Assembly: GCA_032249695.1 (NCBI GenBank)
Contig: JAVVHE010000005.1
Location: 74,566-138,565 of the forward strand
Length of the DNA stretch: 64,000 nucleotides
Reading direction: 5' to 3'
Origin: JAVVHE01 sp032249695
GTDB lineage: Bacteria > Pseudomonadota > Alphaproteobacteria > Sphingomonadales > Sphingomonadaceae
Made by a program: the position numbers and the translations under genes. Positions 35,741 through 44,612 of this stretch are shown here, piece by piece. A model generated the notes under the pieces. The model had not been told where the DNA came from. It ran no database searches and saw only the letters and a program-made list of their open reading frames with translations. How positions within the stretch are numbered: position 1 is the first letter of the stretch; the number at the start of each line of letters is the position of its first letter.

Positions 35741-36750
35741 CGGGCCTGCTGCTGACCGTCGCTGGGCTGGCGCTCGCTGCGTGGCTGGTCGCGAGCTTCG
35801 ATACGCGCGCGGTGTTCGGGGCGGTCGAAGCGATCGGCGCGGGCGGCTTTGCGCTGTTCGTCGCCGTGCAGTGCGCGATCCTCGGCCTGCTGGGCGCGGC
35901 GCAGTGGGCGGTGCTTGGCCGCCCGCTCGCTTCGCTGCCGCAGGCCGCGTGGGCGCGCGCGGCGCGCGAGGGCGCGGGCGACGTGCTGCCCTTCACGCAG
36001 GTCGGCGGGATCGTGATCGGCGCGCGCGTGCTGGGGCGGAGCGGCGGATCGCCGCCTGCGACCTACGCCGCGATGATGGCGGACCAGACCGCCGAGCTTG
36101 CGGCGCAGGCGCTGTTCACGCTGCTGGGGGTGGGCGGGCTGGCCGTGCTGCTCGCGGGCGGGGCGGCGCCGTGGCGGCTGATCGCGGCGGGGCTGGGCGC
36201 TTCGGTTGGGATCATGGCGGCCTTCGTGCTCGCACAGCGGCCGATGCTCGCCGCCGCCGAGGGGCTGGCGCGGCGGCTGCTGCCGGGGTCGGAGGCGAAT
36301 GTCGCTGCAATGCGCGAGCACCTCACCCAAATCTACACGCGCCGCGGCCGCCTCGCGCTGAGCTTCGCGCTGCATCTGGCGGCGTGGGCCGCGTCCGCTG
36401 CGGCGTCGTGGCTGGCGCTGCGGCTGATGGGCGTCGGCGTCGATGTCGGGCCGGTGCTGGTCATTGAGAGCCTGATCTTCGCGCTGCGCTCGGCAGCGTT
36501 CTTCGTGCCCTCGGGCCTCGGCGTGCAGGAGGGCGCCTATGCGCTGCTCGGGCCGCTGCTCGGGCTCGATCCAGCGCTCGCGCTGGCGCTCAGCCTCGTC
36601 AAGCGTGCGCGCGACTACGCGGTGGGGGTGCCGATGCTGCTGATCTGGCAGGCGGCGGAGGGGCGGCGCCTGTTCCGTCGCAAGACCGTCGCCAGCGGCA
36701 TGACAACTGTGTTAGACGGCCCCGAACCGAAAGGGACTATTCAGCCATGA
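35731..36750 (+). CDS. hpnL: Hopanoid-associated membrane protein HpnL (flippase-like)
   Basis: 339 aa polytopic membrane protein of the lysylphosphatidylglycerol synthase transmembrane/AglD family (DUF2079-like flippase fold). About eight hydrophobic helices can be seen, for example LTGLLLTVAGLALAAWLVA, LFVAVQCAILGLLGAAQW and ALSFALHLAAWAASAAASWL. FFVPSGLGVQEGAYALLG is a hallmark of the family. HpnL is thought to act in hopanoid trafficking or assembly; direct biochemistry is limited. It overlaps hpnK upstream and the next gene by 4 bases downstream. Confidence 0.88.
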   Translation: MRLTGLLLTVAGLALAAWLVASFDTRAVFGAVEAIGAGGFALFVAVQCAILGLLGAAQWAVLGRPLASLPQAAWARAAREGAGDVLPFTQVGGIVIGARVLGRSGGSPPATYAAMMADQTAELAAQALFTLLGVGGLAVLLAGGAAPWRLIAAGLGASVGIMAAFVLAQRPMLAAAEGLARRLLPGSEANVAAMREHLTQIYTRRGRLALSFALHLAAWAASAAASWLALRLMGVGVDVGPVLVIESLIFALRSAAFFVPSGLGVQEGAYALLGPLLGLDPALALALSLVKRARDYAVGVPMLLIWQAAEGRRLFRRKTVASGMTTVLDGPEPKGTIQP

Positions 36751-37400
36751 CCCGTGCCGCGATCGTTGCCGCCCTCATGCTCGCTGCGCTGCCGACCGCA
36801 GCGCAGTCGGTGCCCGGCATCGCCGACGATCGCCGGATGGCAGCCGCCCCCTATTACGAACTCGCCGCCTGCGCGGTGAAGCAGAGCCGCCGCTCGGCCG
36901 AAGCGGTGCTGGGCGAGGCGGTGGGCAGCCCGCAGGAAAAGCGCCGCATCGACGCGCTGTTCAACGATTTCGGCTGCAAGGAAGTCTCGAACTACCCGGA
37001 CGCGAGCGTCAACCAGAAGGCGATCGCGGTCTATAACCGCCGCGCGTTCATCGCCGAGGCGCTGCTCGCCTCGCGTTATCCCGATTTCGCCACCACCCCG
37101 GCGCCAGCGAGCGTGGCGAGCATGCCCGCCGCGTCCACCAACGCGCGCGAGAGCGGGCAGGTCATCATGCGGCTGAGCGCGTGCCTCGCCAAGCGCGACT
37201 GGGCGGGCGTCACCGGCCTGCTCGCTGCGCCCTATGGCACCGATGCCGAGGGCAAGAAGATCGCGGCGCTGCGCCCCTCGATCACCGCGTGCATGCCCGA
37301 TCAGGCCACGAGCATCCACCCGCTGTTCCTGCGCGGTGCGCTCGCCGAAACGGTGCTGACCGCGCTCAAGGGCGCGCCGCAGCAATCGGCGATGCGCTGA
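36747..37400 (+). CDS. Hypothetical exported protein at the end of the hopanoid operon
   Basis: 217 aa, not recognised. A signal peptide (MTRAAIVAALMLAALPTAAQ) precedes a soluble, mainly helical protein with two similar segments. Each has a Cys soon after a helix (LAACAVKQSRRSAEAVLGEA and LSACLAKRDWAGVTGLL) and a second Cys about 40 residues later (DFGCKEVS, ITACMPDQ). This suggests an internal duplication with one disulfide per half. It overlaps hpnL by 4 bases (ATGA), so it is translated with the hopanoid genes. No catalytic motif seen. Confidence 0.72.
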   Translation: MTRAAIVAALMLAALPTAAQSVPGIADDRRMAAAPYYELAACAVKQSRRSAEAVLGEAVGSPQEKRRIDALFNDFGCKEVSNYPDASVNQKAIAVYNRRAFIAEALLASRYPDFATTPAPASVASMPAASTNARESGQVIMRLSACLAKRDWAGVTGLLAAPYGTDAEGKKIAALRPSITACMPDQATSIHPLFLRGALAETVLTALKGAPQQSAMR

Positions 37401-37446
37401 CGCTCCGCGGGTAGGCAGTCGGGCGGGCGGGCGCTAGAAGGCGGCC

Positions 37447-39471
37447 ATGCCGAAGCTGACCGTGGACGGGATCGAAGTGGAGGTGCCCGCGGGTGCCACC
37501 GTGCTCCAGGCTTGCGAGGCCGCGGGCAGGGAGATCCCGCGCTTCTGCTATCACGAGCGTTTGTCGATCGCGGGCAACTGCCGCATGTGCCTGGTTGAGC
37601 AGGAAAAGGCGCCCAAGCCGATCGCCAGCTGCGCGATGCCTGCGGCGGACAACATGGTCATCCGCACCGACACGCCCAAGGTGAAGCGTGCGCGCGAGGG
37701 GGTGATGGAGTTCCTGCTCATCAATCACCCGCTCGATTGCCCGATCTGCGACCAGGGCGGCGAGTGCGATCTGCAGGATCAGGCGCTCGCATACGGCCGC
37801 GGCTTCACGCGCTTCCATGAGAACAAGCGTGCAGTCACCGAGAAGTATATGGGCCCGCTCATCAAGACCGTGATGACGCGCTGCATCCACTGCACGCGCT
37901 GCGTGCGCTTCGCCGAGGAAGTGGCCGGGGTTGAGGAGATCGGCGCGCTCTATCGCGGCGAGAACATGCAGATCACCAGCTACCTGGAAAAAGCGGTCAC
38001 CTCCGAGGTCAGCGGCAACGTGATCGACCTGTGCCCGGTCGGTGCGCTCACCTCCAAGCCCTACGCTTTCACCGCGCGGCCATGGGAGCTGACGCGGACC
38101 GAGAGCGTCGACGTGATGGACGCGGTTGGATCGAACATCGTCATCGGATCGCGCGGCAGCCAGGTGATGCGCGTGACGCCGCTGCTGAACGACGACGTCA
38201 ACGAGGAGTGGCTTTCCGACAAGGGACGCTACGCGGTCGACGGCCTCCAGAAGCGCCGCCTCGACAGGCCCTATGTGCGCGAGGACGGCCGTCTCGTGCC
38301 GGCAAGCTGGGCCTATGCGTTCGCCGCAGTGCGGCGCGGCCTGGATGGACTGCGCGGCGACGAGATCGGTGCCGTCGCCGGCGACCTTGCAGCCGTCGAG
38401 GAGATGGTGGCGCTGAAGGACCTGCTCGCGGCGCTGGGCAGCCACGAGCATGAGGCGCGTGTCGACGGCACGCTCATCGACCCGGCGTCGGGCCGTTCGG
38501 GCTATCTGTTCAACACGACTCTTTCCGGGCTGGAGACTGCGGACGTTGTGCTGTTGATCGGCACCAACCCGCGCTGGGAGGCGCCGCTTGTCAACACGCG
38601 CATCCGCAAGGCGGTCCGCAAGCGCGCCACCAGGGTGTTCGGCGTCGGCGAACCGATCGACCTCACCTACCCGGTCGAATGGCTGGGGAACGATCTCGGC
38701 CTTCTTGCGAAGCTGCCCGAAGCCGCCGCGCAGGCGCTGGGCCAGGCGCAGCGCCCCGCCATCATCGTCGGCACCGGCGCGCTGCGGGCTTGGCCCGGCA
38801 CGCTCGCGGCGGCGGCTGCGCTTGCGCCCGCGCGCGAGGGCTGGGCGAGCGTCAACGTGCTGCAGACCGCCGCGGCGCGCGTCGGAGCGCTCGACATCGG
38901 CTTCGTGCGTACGGGCGGCATCGGGCGGATGCTCGACGATCTGCGATCGGGCGCGCTGAAGGCGGTGTTCAACCTCGGCGCCGACGAACTTCCGACCGAT
39001 CCGTTCCAGCGGCCCTTCACCGTCTATATCGGTACGCACGGCGACGCGGGCGTGACCCGCGCCGACGTGATCCTGCCCGCCGCCGCCTACACCGAGAAGA
39101 ACGGCACCTACGTCAACGTGGAAGGCCGCGTGCAGCGTGGCTGGCGGGCGGTGCAGCCGCCGGGCGACGCGCGTGAGGACTGGACGATCCTTCGCGCGCT
39201 CTCCGACGTGCTCGGTGCGACGCTGCCCTATGACGAGCTCGCGCAGCTCCGCGAGCGGATCGCGCGCGAATGGCCCGTCCTCGCCAACGAGGGCCTGCCG
39301 CCCGCGCAGCCGCTGCCAGAGTTCGCGGCGCCCGGAGCCGCTCCCGCGGGCCCGATCGCGCTGCCGATCGCCAACTATTACAGCACCAATCCCATCGCGC
39401 GCGCCAGCGACACGATGCGACAGTGCCGCGAGGAGATCCTGGGCGAGGGCGTCAGGCTGGCTGCCGAGTAG
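37447..39471 (+). CDS. nuoG: NADH-quinone oxidoreductase subunit G
   Basis: 674 aa peripheral-arm subunit of complex I that passes electrons from NuoF through several Fe-S clusters. The [2Fe-2S] cluster motif is FCYHERLSIAGNCRMC...ASC. The His-ligated [4Fe-4S] cluster is HPLDCPICDQGGECDLQ, and a further cluster is CIHCTRCVRF with a later DLCPVGAL. The C-terminal two thirds is a molybdopterin-oxidoreductase-like domain without a cofactor site. It is not preceded by nuoE/nuoF, as it would be in a normal nuo operon. Its 3' end overlaps the convergent kinase gene by 20 bases. Confidence 0.96.
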   Translation: MPKLTVDGIEVEVPAGATVLQACEAAGREIPRFCYHERLSIAGNCRMCLVEQEKAPKPIASCAMPAADNMVIRTDTPKVKRAREGVMEFLLINHPLDCPICDQGGECDLQDQALAYGRGFTRFHENKRAVTEKYMGPLIKTVMTRCIHCTRCVRFAEEVAGVEEIGALYRGENMQITSYLEKAVTSEVSGNVIDLCPVGALTSKPYAFTARPWELTRTESVDVMDAVGSNIVIGSRGSQVMRVTPLLNDDVNEEWLSDKGRYAVDGLQKRRLDRPYVREDGRLVPASWAYAFAAVRRGLDGLRGDEIGAVAGDLAAVEEMVALKDLLAALGSHEHEARVDGTLIDPASGRSGYLFNTTLSGLETADVVLLIGTNPRWEAPLVNTRIRKAVRKRATRVFGVGEPIDLTYPVEWLGNDLGLLAKLPEAAAQALGQAQRPAIIVGTGALRAWPGTLAAAAALAPAREGWASVNVLQTAAARVGALDIGFVRTGGIGRMLDDLRSGALKAVFNLGADELPTDPFQRPFTVYIGTHGDAGVTRADVILPAAAYTEKNGTYVNVEGRVQRGWRAVQPPGDAREDWTILRALSDVLGATLPYDELAQLRERIAREWPVLANEGLPPAQPLPEFAAPGAAPAGPIALPIANYYSTNPIARASDTMRQCREEILGEGVRLAAE

Positions 39472-41662
39472 CGGCGCGGAGCATGTCGGCGACGACGCGC
39501 GCCACCGCCGCGCCGCTGACCGGCTTCACCATCCAGCGGATGTTCTGCGGCGCGCCCGGCACCGCTCCGACCTCGTAGCCCGAACAGAACAGTACGCGCG
39601 CGCCGCGCCCGGACAGTTCGTGCGCCAGCGCGAGCGAGGTGTCGCCGCCCAGGCTGATGTCGAGCACCGCGGCGTCGATCCGCCCCGCCTGCCGTGCGGC
39701 GTGGGCCGCAGCATCGGCCGAAGACAGCGGTCCCAGCACCTGAAAGCCGTGGCCCGCCAGCGCCGCCTCGATCTCCAGCGCGATCAGCGGCTCGTCCTCG
39801 GCAACCAGCACGATGGGCGCGTCGGCGCGTGGCCTGACCAGATTCTCGCGGCCGGCGGGCGCATCGACTGGCGGCAGGTCCATCGTGAAGCGCAGACCCT
39901 GCGGCCGCCACGTGCTGTCCCACGATCCGCCCAGCTGGCGCCGGATCGTCTGATCGAGCAGCTTCATCCCGAAGCCGCGGCGCTCCGGTGGCGGCGGTTC
40001 GGCCCACGGCGCATCCTCGCGCCACTCGAAGCTCAGCTCTCCGCCGGCTGCAGCGCGCCACGCAACGCTGAGGCGGCCGCCCTCCCGGCTCAACGCGCCA
40101 TATTTGGCCGCGTTTGTCGCAAGCTCGTGGAGGATGAGCCCCATCGACTGCGCGATCGAGGCGTTCAGCTGGTAGCGCGGCCCGCTGACCGTGAACGCTG
40201 GGCCGCCCGGAACGGTGAACGGCGCCAGCTCCTCGCAGATCAGCCGCTCCAGATCGACTCCCCGCCAGCGATCCTCGGCGAGCAGGCTGTGTGCGCGCGC
40301 GATCGCCGAAACACGTCCGGTCACCGCCTCCTTGAACGCCTTCGGCTCGTCCGCGCGGGTGAGCATCACGACCGCCTGCGCCACGGCGAGCGCATTCTTG
40401 GCGCGGTGATCGACCTCGCGCATCAGCAGGCGCTGCCGCTCCTCGGCAATTTTCCGCTCGGTGATTTCCTGGACGACATAGGCAAGGCGCGGGCGCCCTC
40501 GCTCATCGCAGCCAAGCGGCTTGTGCGTGCCCAGCCACCATTGCTCGCCGTCGCCCGAGCGGTGGAATTCGAACTCCTGCGTCACCGTCGTGCCGCGCGC
40601 GAGCACGTCGAGCAGGCGAGTCCGCGCGCGCAGCGTCTCGTCAGGGGTGTAGTTGCAGTCGCGAGTGGTCACCGGCCTGTCGTCGTGCGGCACGCGCAGG
40701 AACTGGCTGGTGTTCGCGTTGCGCTCAACGAACTCGAAGCCGTCGTCGGTCATCGCGATGACGCCGACCATCAGCCCCGCTGCCTCGAACACGCCGTTCA
40801 GGATCGCCTGACGTTCGGCTGCCACCTGCTCGGCGCGGCGCAGATCGGTCACGTCGACCACATAGCCGAAATTGTGGGTGAGGCGTCCGGCGGCGTCCGT
40901 GATGATCGCGGACGTGTGGCGGATGTGCCGGGTCTCGCCGTCGGGGCGCCGAATCCGGTAATGGACGGTGTAGCCCTCGCCGCGCGCGAGGCCGCGCACG
41001 ATCGCCTCGCGCAGAATGTGCTGATCCTCGGGCACGATGAATTTCCAGATCGTATCGAGCGAGTGCGGCGCCTGTTCCGGCTCCGCACCGAAGATCGCGC
41101 ACATCGCATCGTCCCAGCGCACCACGTCGCGCTGCACGTCGCGCTCGAAGCTGCCGAGCCGCCCGGCGCGCATCGCGAAGGTCAGGCGCTCGAGATAGGC
41201 GCGGTTCTCGCGCGCAAGGCGGCGCTCCTCGGTCACATCCTGCAGCGTGCCGACACAACGGACCGCGCGGGTGCCCTCGAATTGTAGTCGGCCGAAGGCG
41301 GACAGCCAGCGCTCTTCCCGGGTGCGGCCGTGGCGGATGCGATATTCCGCAGGGATCGGAGCCTCGTCGTGCCGTTCGACCGCTTCGGCGTGCAGCGCGC
41401 GAACGCGCGGCAGGTCTTCGGGATGGACCAGCGCCGCCACGTCTTCGTGGTCGATCGGCCCTTCCATCGGCAGGCCGTAGAGCGACCGGCAGATACGGCA
41501 GTACAGGATCTCGCGCGTGGCGATATTCCAGTCCCACACGCCGATATTCGCGGCTTCCATCGCCAGCTGCACGCGCGCCAGCGTTTCGCGCAGCGGCTCC
41601 AGCTTGGGAGCGGGTGGGCCGAACGGGGAGTCGACTGCAACATGATACGCGCCAGCAAACAT
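39452..41662 (-). CDS. Hybrid HWE-family histidine kinase with PAS domains and receiver
   Basis: About 736 aa from the ATG at 41662; a TTG at 41767 would add 35 residues. No membrane helix is visible, so it is cytoplasmic. Three PAS domains (VQLAMEAANIGVWDWN..., FAMRAGRLGSFERDV..., FEAAGLMVGVIAMTDDG...) end in typical linkers (DVTEERRLA, DVTDLRRAE, EITERKIAE). The HWE kinase core follows: RQRLLMREVDHRAKNALAVAQ with the phospho-acceptor His, and ILHELATNAAKYGAL (N-box). A receiver domain is fused at the C-terminus (PIVLVAEDEPLIALEIEAAL, phospho-acceptor Asp in AVLDISLGG). HWE kinases often act in light, redox or general stress signalling in this class. It lies on the opposite strand between nuoG and nuoH. 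Confidence 0.9.
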   Translation of the reverse strand: MFAGAYHVAVDSPFGPPAPKLEPLRETLARVQLAMEAANIGVWDWNIATREILYCRICRSLYGLPMEGPIDHEDVAALVHPEDLPRVRALHAEAVERHDEAPIPAEYRIRHGRTREERWLSAFGRLQFEGTRAVRCVGTLQDVTEERRLARENRAYLERLTFAMRAGRLGSFERDVQRDVVRWDDAMCAIFGAEPEQAPHSLDTIWKFIVPEDQHILREAIVRGLARGEGYTVHYRIRRPDGETRHIRHTSAIITDAAGRLTHNFGYVVDVTDLRRAEQVAAERQAILNGVFEAAGLMVGVIAMTDDGFEFVERNANTSQFLRVPHDDRPVTTRDCNYTPDETLRARTRLLDVLARGTTVTQEFEFHRSGDGEQWWLGTHKPLGCDERGRPRLAYVVQEITERKIAEERQRLLMREVDHRAKNALAVAQAVVMLTRADEPKAFKEAVTGRVSAIARAHSLLAEDRWRGVDLERLICEELAPFTVPGGPAFTVSGPRYQLNASIAQSMGLILHELATNAAKYGALSREGGRLSVAWRAAAGGELSFEWREDAPWAEPPPPERRGFGMKLLDQTIRRQLGGSWDSTWRPQGLRFTMDLPPVDAPAGRENLVRPRADAPIVLVAEDEPLIALEIEAALAGHGFQVLGPLSSADAAAHAARQAGRIDAAVLDISLGGDTSLALAHELSGRGARVLFCSGYEVGAVPGAPQNIRWMVKPVSGAAVARVVADMLRAATRQPA

Positions 41663-41797
41663 CCGAGCGGTTGTAACCCAGCCTTCCCCGGCGCGGAACA
41701 GCCTCGGCCGCGTCCGATCGCCTTTCTGCCACGGAAGCGCGCACGCGAAGGATTGCGCGGCTGACAAGCCCCGATCCGCGATGGTAGGGCGGACGCG

Positions 41798-42931
41798 ATG
41801 ATCCGAAGCTACCTATCCGAACAGCTGGGCGAGGTGCCCGGATGGCTGGCCTTCAATCTTGGCTTCATCCTGCTGATCGCCTTGCCGGTGATGCTGGCTG
41901 TCGCGATCGTCATCTGGTGGGAGCGCAAGATCTGGGCGGCCGCGCAGATGCGCAAAGGGCCGAACGTCGTTGGCCCGTTCGGTCTGCTGCAGTCCTTCGC
42001 CGACGGGCTGAAGGTGTTTCTGAAGGAAACCATCATCCCGTCGAGCGCCAACAGGGGCATCTTCCTGCTGGCGCCTGCCATCACCTTCACCGTCGCGCTG
42101 ATCGCCTGGGCGGTTGTGCCGTTCGATGCGGGGCACGTGCTCGCCGACGTCAATGTGGGGCTGCTGTACCTGTTCGCGGTGTCGTCGCTCGGCGTCTACG
42201 GCATCATCATGTCGGGCTGGGCGTCCAACTCCAAATACCCGTTTCTCGGCGGGCTGCGCTCGGCGGCGCAGATGGTCAGCTATGAGGTTTCGATCGGATT
42301 CGTGATCGTCACCGTGGTGCTGTTCACCGCGTCCTGGCTGCACGGCGCTGAGGCGGGCGTGCTGAGCGCCAACGCCGCGCGCGCGGGTTGCGCCACGGGC
42401 CATCGCGAGGCGTACAACCTGTCGACGCTGATCTGCGCACAGCAGGGCAGCCTGTTCGGGATGTTCAGCGCGAACCTCTTAAATCCGCTGCTGTTCCCGA
42501 TGGGCGTGATCTTCTTCATCTCGGCGCTGGCCGAAACGAACCGCCCGCCCTTCGATCTGCCCGAAGCCGAGAGCGAGCTGGTGGCGGGCTATCAGGTCGA
42601 ATATTCGTCGATGAGCTTCGCACTGTTCTGGCTGGGCGAATACGCCAACGTGCTGTTGATGTGCACGATGGTCGCGATCCTGTTCCTGGGAGGCTGGCTG
42701 CCTCCGGTCGACTGGGCGCCGCTCTATATGCTGCCTGGTATTCTGTGGCTGTTCACGAAGATCGCGTTCGTGTTCTTCGTGATGGGCTGGGTGAAGGCGA
42801 CGGTGCCGCGCTACCGCTATGACCAGCTGATGCGTCTGGGATGGAAGGTGTTTCTGCCGATTTCGCTTGCATGGGTGTTCGTGGTCTCCGGTTTCCTCGT
42901 TGTCTCCGGCGGCTTCGGGAAGCTCGTCTGA
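41798..42931 (+). CDS. nuoH: NADH-quinone oxidoreductase subunit H
   Basis: 377 aa membrane subunit of complex I that lines the quinone chamber. It has eight or more hydrophobic helices. Conserved motifs include IVIWWERKIWAAAQMRKGPN, GLLQSFADGLKVFLKE, SYEVSIGFVIV, LAETNRPPFDLPEAESELVA and YQVEYSSMSFALFWLGEYAN. A loop of about 40 residues (WLHGAEAGVLSANAARAGCA...) sits between two helices, as in other alphaproteobacteria. The stop overlaps the next start (TGATG). The start is close to the divergent kinase gene, so the two probably share a promoter region of 30-140 bases. Confidence 0.96.
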   Translation: MIRSYLSEQLGEVPGWLAFNLGFILLIALPVMLAVAIVIWWERKIWAAAQMRKGPNVVGPFGLLQSFADGLKVFLKETIIPSSANRGIFLLAPAITFTVALIAWAVVPFDAGHVLADVNVGLLYLFAVSSLGVYGIIMSGWASNSKYPFLGGLRSAAQMVSYEVSIGFVIVTVVLFTASWLHGAEAGVLSANAARAGCATGHREAYNLSTLICAQQGSLFGMFSANLLNPLLFPMGVIFFISALAETNRPPFDLPEAESELVAGYQVEYSSMSFALFWLGEYANVLLMCTMVAILFLGGWLPPVDWAPLYMLPGILWLFTKIAFVFFVMGWVKATVPRYRYDQLMRLGWKVFLPISLAWVFVVSGFLVVSGGFGKLV

Positions 42932-43200
42932 TGGAGAGCGTCCGCCGCCCGGTGCGGCTCAAACGCCATCTCGTGCCGGATGTCGGCGGTGTCCGGTTGG
43001 AGTCGCAAGGGCGCGGGTCGGTGACCGGCGCAACGGTATTCGGGAATGCGGTGCTGCTTGGCGCAATCCCAGTGGAAGACATGGATATGATTGTGCATTC
43101 GTCGCTGCTGACCGCCATTCCGAAGCCTCAAAGCCCGAAGCTCGCAGTCTCGCTCGGGGTGGGCTGCCGGACCATCGTGCCGAACGGGGAGGCCCGCTGA
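42931..43200 (+). CDS. C-terminal half of a retropepsin-like (clan AA) protein, between nuoH and nuoI
   Basis: 89 aa. The sequence VFGNAVLLGAIPVEDMDMIV is very like the C-terminal part of small clan AA aspartic protease-like proteins (pattern LLGAIPLEDMDxxxDP). The catalytic D-T/S-G loop, which lies some 60 residues earlier in full-length relatives, is absent here. It starts and stops by TGATG overlaps with nuoH and nuoI, so ribosomes could run through all three genes. It is either a remnant that kept the frame overlaps or a small protein with a new role. It is not a complex I subunit known to me. Resemblance judged by eye. Confidence 0.6.
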   Translation: MESVRRPVRLKRHLVPDVGGVRLESQGRGSVTGATVFGNAVLLGAIPVEDMDMIVHSSLLTAIPKPQSPKLAVSLGVGCRTIVPNGEAR

Positions 43201-43688
43201 TGCCCGGCATGATCGACAGCGCCAAGCAGCTGTTGCTGCTAGAGTTCCTGAACGGGATGCGGTTGACGCTGCGCGAGATGTTCCGCCCCAAGGCGACCAT
43301 CAACTACCCCTACGAGAAGATGCACCTCTCGCCCCGTTTCCGGGGCGAACATGCGCTGAGGCGCTACCCGAACGGTGAGGAGCGCTGCATCGCCTGCAAG
43401 CTGTGCGAGGCGGTTTGCCCCGCGCTCGCGATCACCATCGAAGCCGAGCCGCGCGAGGACGGCAGCCGCCGCACCACGCGCTATGACATCGACATGACGA
43501 AATGCATCTATTGCGGCCTGTGCCAGGAAGCCTGCCCGGTCGATGCGATCGTCGAAGGCCCGAACTTCGAGTTCTCGACCGAGACGCGCGAGGAGTTGAT
43601 CTACGACAAGGCCAAGCTGCTGGAAAATGGCGACCGTTGGGAAGTCGCACTGGCTGCAAACATCGCCGACGATTCCAACTATCGCTGA
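43200..43688 (+). CDS. nuoI: NADH-quinone oxidoreductase subunit I
   Basis: 162 aa ferredoxin-like subunit of complex I carrying clusters N6a and N6b. The two cluster motifs are CIACKLCEAVCP and CIYCGLCQEACPVDAI. FLNGMRLTLREMFRPKATINYP is the typical N-terminus, and ETREELIYDKAKLLENGDRWE the typical end. The ATG at 43200 overlaps the preceding stop (TGATG). No nuoJ-N follow; the next gene is tpiA on the other strand. Confidence 0.96.
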   Translation: MPGMIDSAKQLLLLEFLNGMRLTLREMFRPKATINYPYEKMHLSPRFRGEHALRRYPNGEERCIACKLCEAVCPALAITIEAEPREDGSRRTTRYDIDMTKCIYCGLCQEACPVDAIVEGPNFEFSTETREELIYDKAKLLENGDRWEVALAANIADDSNYR

Positions 43689-43779
43689 CTTGGCCTGCCC
43701 TAGCCGCCGCCGGGATGGCTGATGCCGGGCTGCCCTCTGTCGCGGTCGGCTGCACGAACCCCGGGAGAGCCCGAGCCGG

Positions 43780-44532
43780 CTAGCTGGCCGCGGACCGGGA
43801 TGAGGCGTCCGCGCGCGCAGATCTGGCAATGGCGAGAAAGTCCGCTGCCTTCAGGCTGGCACCGCCAACCAGCGCGCCGTCGACATTCGGGATCATGAGC
43901 AGATCGGCGGCGTTCTGCGGCTTGACCGAGCCGCCATAGAGAAGGCGCGCGGCGCCGCCGATCTCGGCGCGGATCGCGGCGTGCATCTCGGCGATCTCGT
44001 CACGGGACGGGGTGCGGCCGGTGCCGATGGCCCAGACGGGCTCGTAGGCGACGACGAAGCCGCCGCCGCCCGGCAGCGACCCGGCGAGCTGGCGCCGCAC
44101 GGCCTCGATCGCGCGGCCAGCGTCGCGCTCGGCTTCGGTTTCGCCGACGCAGATGACCGGCTCCAGCCCGGCCCGCAGCGCAGCCTCGGCCTTGGCGCGA
44201 ACAGCTTCATCCGTTTCCCCGCAATCAGCCCGGCGCTCGCTGTGGCCGACGATCACCGCCTTCGCTCCCGCGTCCGCCAGCATCTCGGCGGAGATGTCGC
44301 CGGTGCGCGCACCGCACGGCTCCGCATGGACATTCTGCGCGCCGATCAGCAGGCTCGATGCAGCCGCGCGGGCGGCGAACTCAGCGATCAGGGTGAACGG
44401 CGGGAACACCCACAGCTCGGCATGCGCCGCGTCGTCGAGCGCGCGGATGATGGCATCGAGTTCGGCGATGGAGTGACGAAAGCCGTTCATCTTCCAGTTG
44501 CCAGCGATCAGCTTGCGTGTGCGGTCGTTCAT
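43780..44532 (-). CDS. tpiA: Triose-phosphate isomerase
   Basis: 250 aa glycolytic enzyme interconverting dihydroxyacetone phosphate and glyceraldehyde 3-phosphate. Catalytic residues are all present: Lys in AGNWKMNG, His in VIVGHSERR and Glu in VVAYEPVWAIGTG. The phosphate-binding loops LLYGGSVKPQN and GALVGGASL are intact. The ATG at 44532 directly follows GGTGAGG and gives the standard length. It diverges from ppiD across an 80-base spacer that must hold both promoters. Confidence 0.96.
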   Translation of the reverse strand: MNDRTRKLIAGNWKMNGFRHSIAELDAIIRALDDAAHAELWVFPPFTLIAEFAARAAASSLLIGAQNVHAEPCGARTGDISAEMLADAGAKAVIVGHSERRADCGETDEAVRAKAEAALRAGLEPVICVGETEAERDAGRAIEAVRRQLAGSLPGGGGFVVAYEPVWAIGTGRTPSRDEIAEMHAAIRAEIGGAARLLYGGSVKPQNAADLLMIPNVDGALVGGASLKAADFLAIARSARADASSRSAAS

Positions 44533-44612
44533 CCTCACCGCGCTAATACGCCGCTGCCGCAGCCGCCAGCCCATTGCCGCGCCGTGATGGCGCCCGTAGA
44601 TCGCAGCGCACC

